From the NCBI GenBank assembly GCA_022704885.1, contig JAKJFO010000201.1, positions 1 to 7,550 of the forward strand: a stretch of 7,550 bases of DNA, written 5' to 3'. The stretch is from Candidatus Rifleibacteriota bacterium. GTDB taxonomy: Bacteria > Riflebacteria > Ozemobacteria > Ozemobacterales > Ozemobacteraceae. Both the position numbers and the translations under genes were made by a program. This document shows, piece after piece, positions 7,267 to 7,550 of this stretch. Every line of letters begins with the position of its first letter. The stretch's first letter is position 1. The notes under the pieces are model-generated. The model was not told where the DNA came from, ran no database searches, and worked only from the letters and a program-made list of their open reading frames with translations.

Positions 7267-7550
7267 GTCGGCCTGAACCCAGGCGCCGCGCACCGGCGTG
7301 CCATCGGAGCTGTCCTGCACTCTGACGGAGATGATGCTGTTTCTTATCAGAGCCTGAGTTGCAGCTTTTGCCTTTTCTACTTCACGGGCCAGCAGCTGTT
7401 TAGCCTCATCGACTGCCCATTCAGAGAGTTTGCTCTGCAGATGCTCCTTGTAAAACCTCAACCGGAAAGCTTCTGCATGAGTCTTAACCGCCCATCGGTC
7501 CGCTTTTGCAAGCTTTGGCAGGTTGATGCCCTTTCGTGCGAAAGCATTGC
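7267..7550 (-). CDS. Large repeat protein, N-terminal helical region and first repeat (first frame segment, 5' end outside window)
   Basis: About 94 residues in a frame open to the right edge. Residues coded by 7548 to about 7350 are charged and helix-forming (for example KLSEWAVDEAKQLLAREVEK), resembling an amphipathic helical or coiled stretch. Then comes the start of the first Ig-like repeat, SIISVRVQDSSDGTPVRGAWVQAD. The repeat continues (GELTIEKAGYVTW) only in another frame, which needs a +1 shift near 7266; this frame itself stops at 7210-7212. The joined repeat is shorter than the others, so a deletion rather than a single extra base is possible. The signal peptide, if any, lies beyond the window. 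Confidence 0.65.

Overview
The window is bacterial chromosomal DNA of middling G+C content with two unrelated halves: a conserved housekeeping half (positions 1-4560) and an accessory half (4560-7550) coding for large, apparently exported proteins. No marker identifies the phylum. The tig-clpP-clpX order occurs in many Gram-negative and Gram-positive bacteria, and the repeat-rich secreted proteins recall under-sampled environmental lineages. No rRNA, tRNA, insertion sequence, CRISPR array or phage gene was seen.

Housekeeping half. At the left edge is the C-terminal end of a PfkB-family sugar/nucleoside kinase on the plus strand. It converges on a minus-strand methylthioadenosine phosphorylase (mtnP), with a perfect 30-bp palindrome between them acting as a likely two-way terminator. 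Upstream of mtnP on the minus strand lies the protein quality-control operon, transcribed tig -> clpP -> clpX. It has a very good promoter (perfect -10 box, 17-bp spacer), a 4-bp ATGA overlap between tig and clpP, a 2-bp gap between clpP and clpX, and a strong intrinsic terminator after clpX. Trigger factor receives nascent chains at the ribosome, and ClpXP unfolds and degrades tagged or failed proteins. The mtnP ribosome binding site sits directly after the clpX terminator, so mtnP must depend on read-through or on a weak promoter inside the end of clpX.

Accessory half. A terminator at about 4560-4597 separates this half from the tig promoter. Two minus-strand genes lie here. The downstream one (4664-5332) codes for a small exported protein with a 14-threonine run produced by seven exact copies of a 6-bp repeat. 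The upstream one, running off the right edge, codes for a long protein with a helical N-terminal stretch, about six Ig-like (carboxypeptidase-regulatory-like) beta-sandwich repeats, and a distinct aromatic-rich C-terminal domain. As read here this gene is split over three frame segments.

Most notable observation. The second frame break falls on a dnaX-type slippery heptamer (A AAA AAG, correctly phased). Six nucleotides further on is a 9-bp stem-loop, and a -1 slip lands exactly in the frame of the C-terminal domain. This may be programmed ribosomal frameshifting. However, a one-base deletion in the A run (biological or from sequencing) gives the same protein. A second, unexplained break near 7266 makes that dull explanation quite possible.
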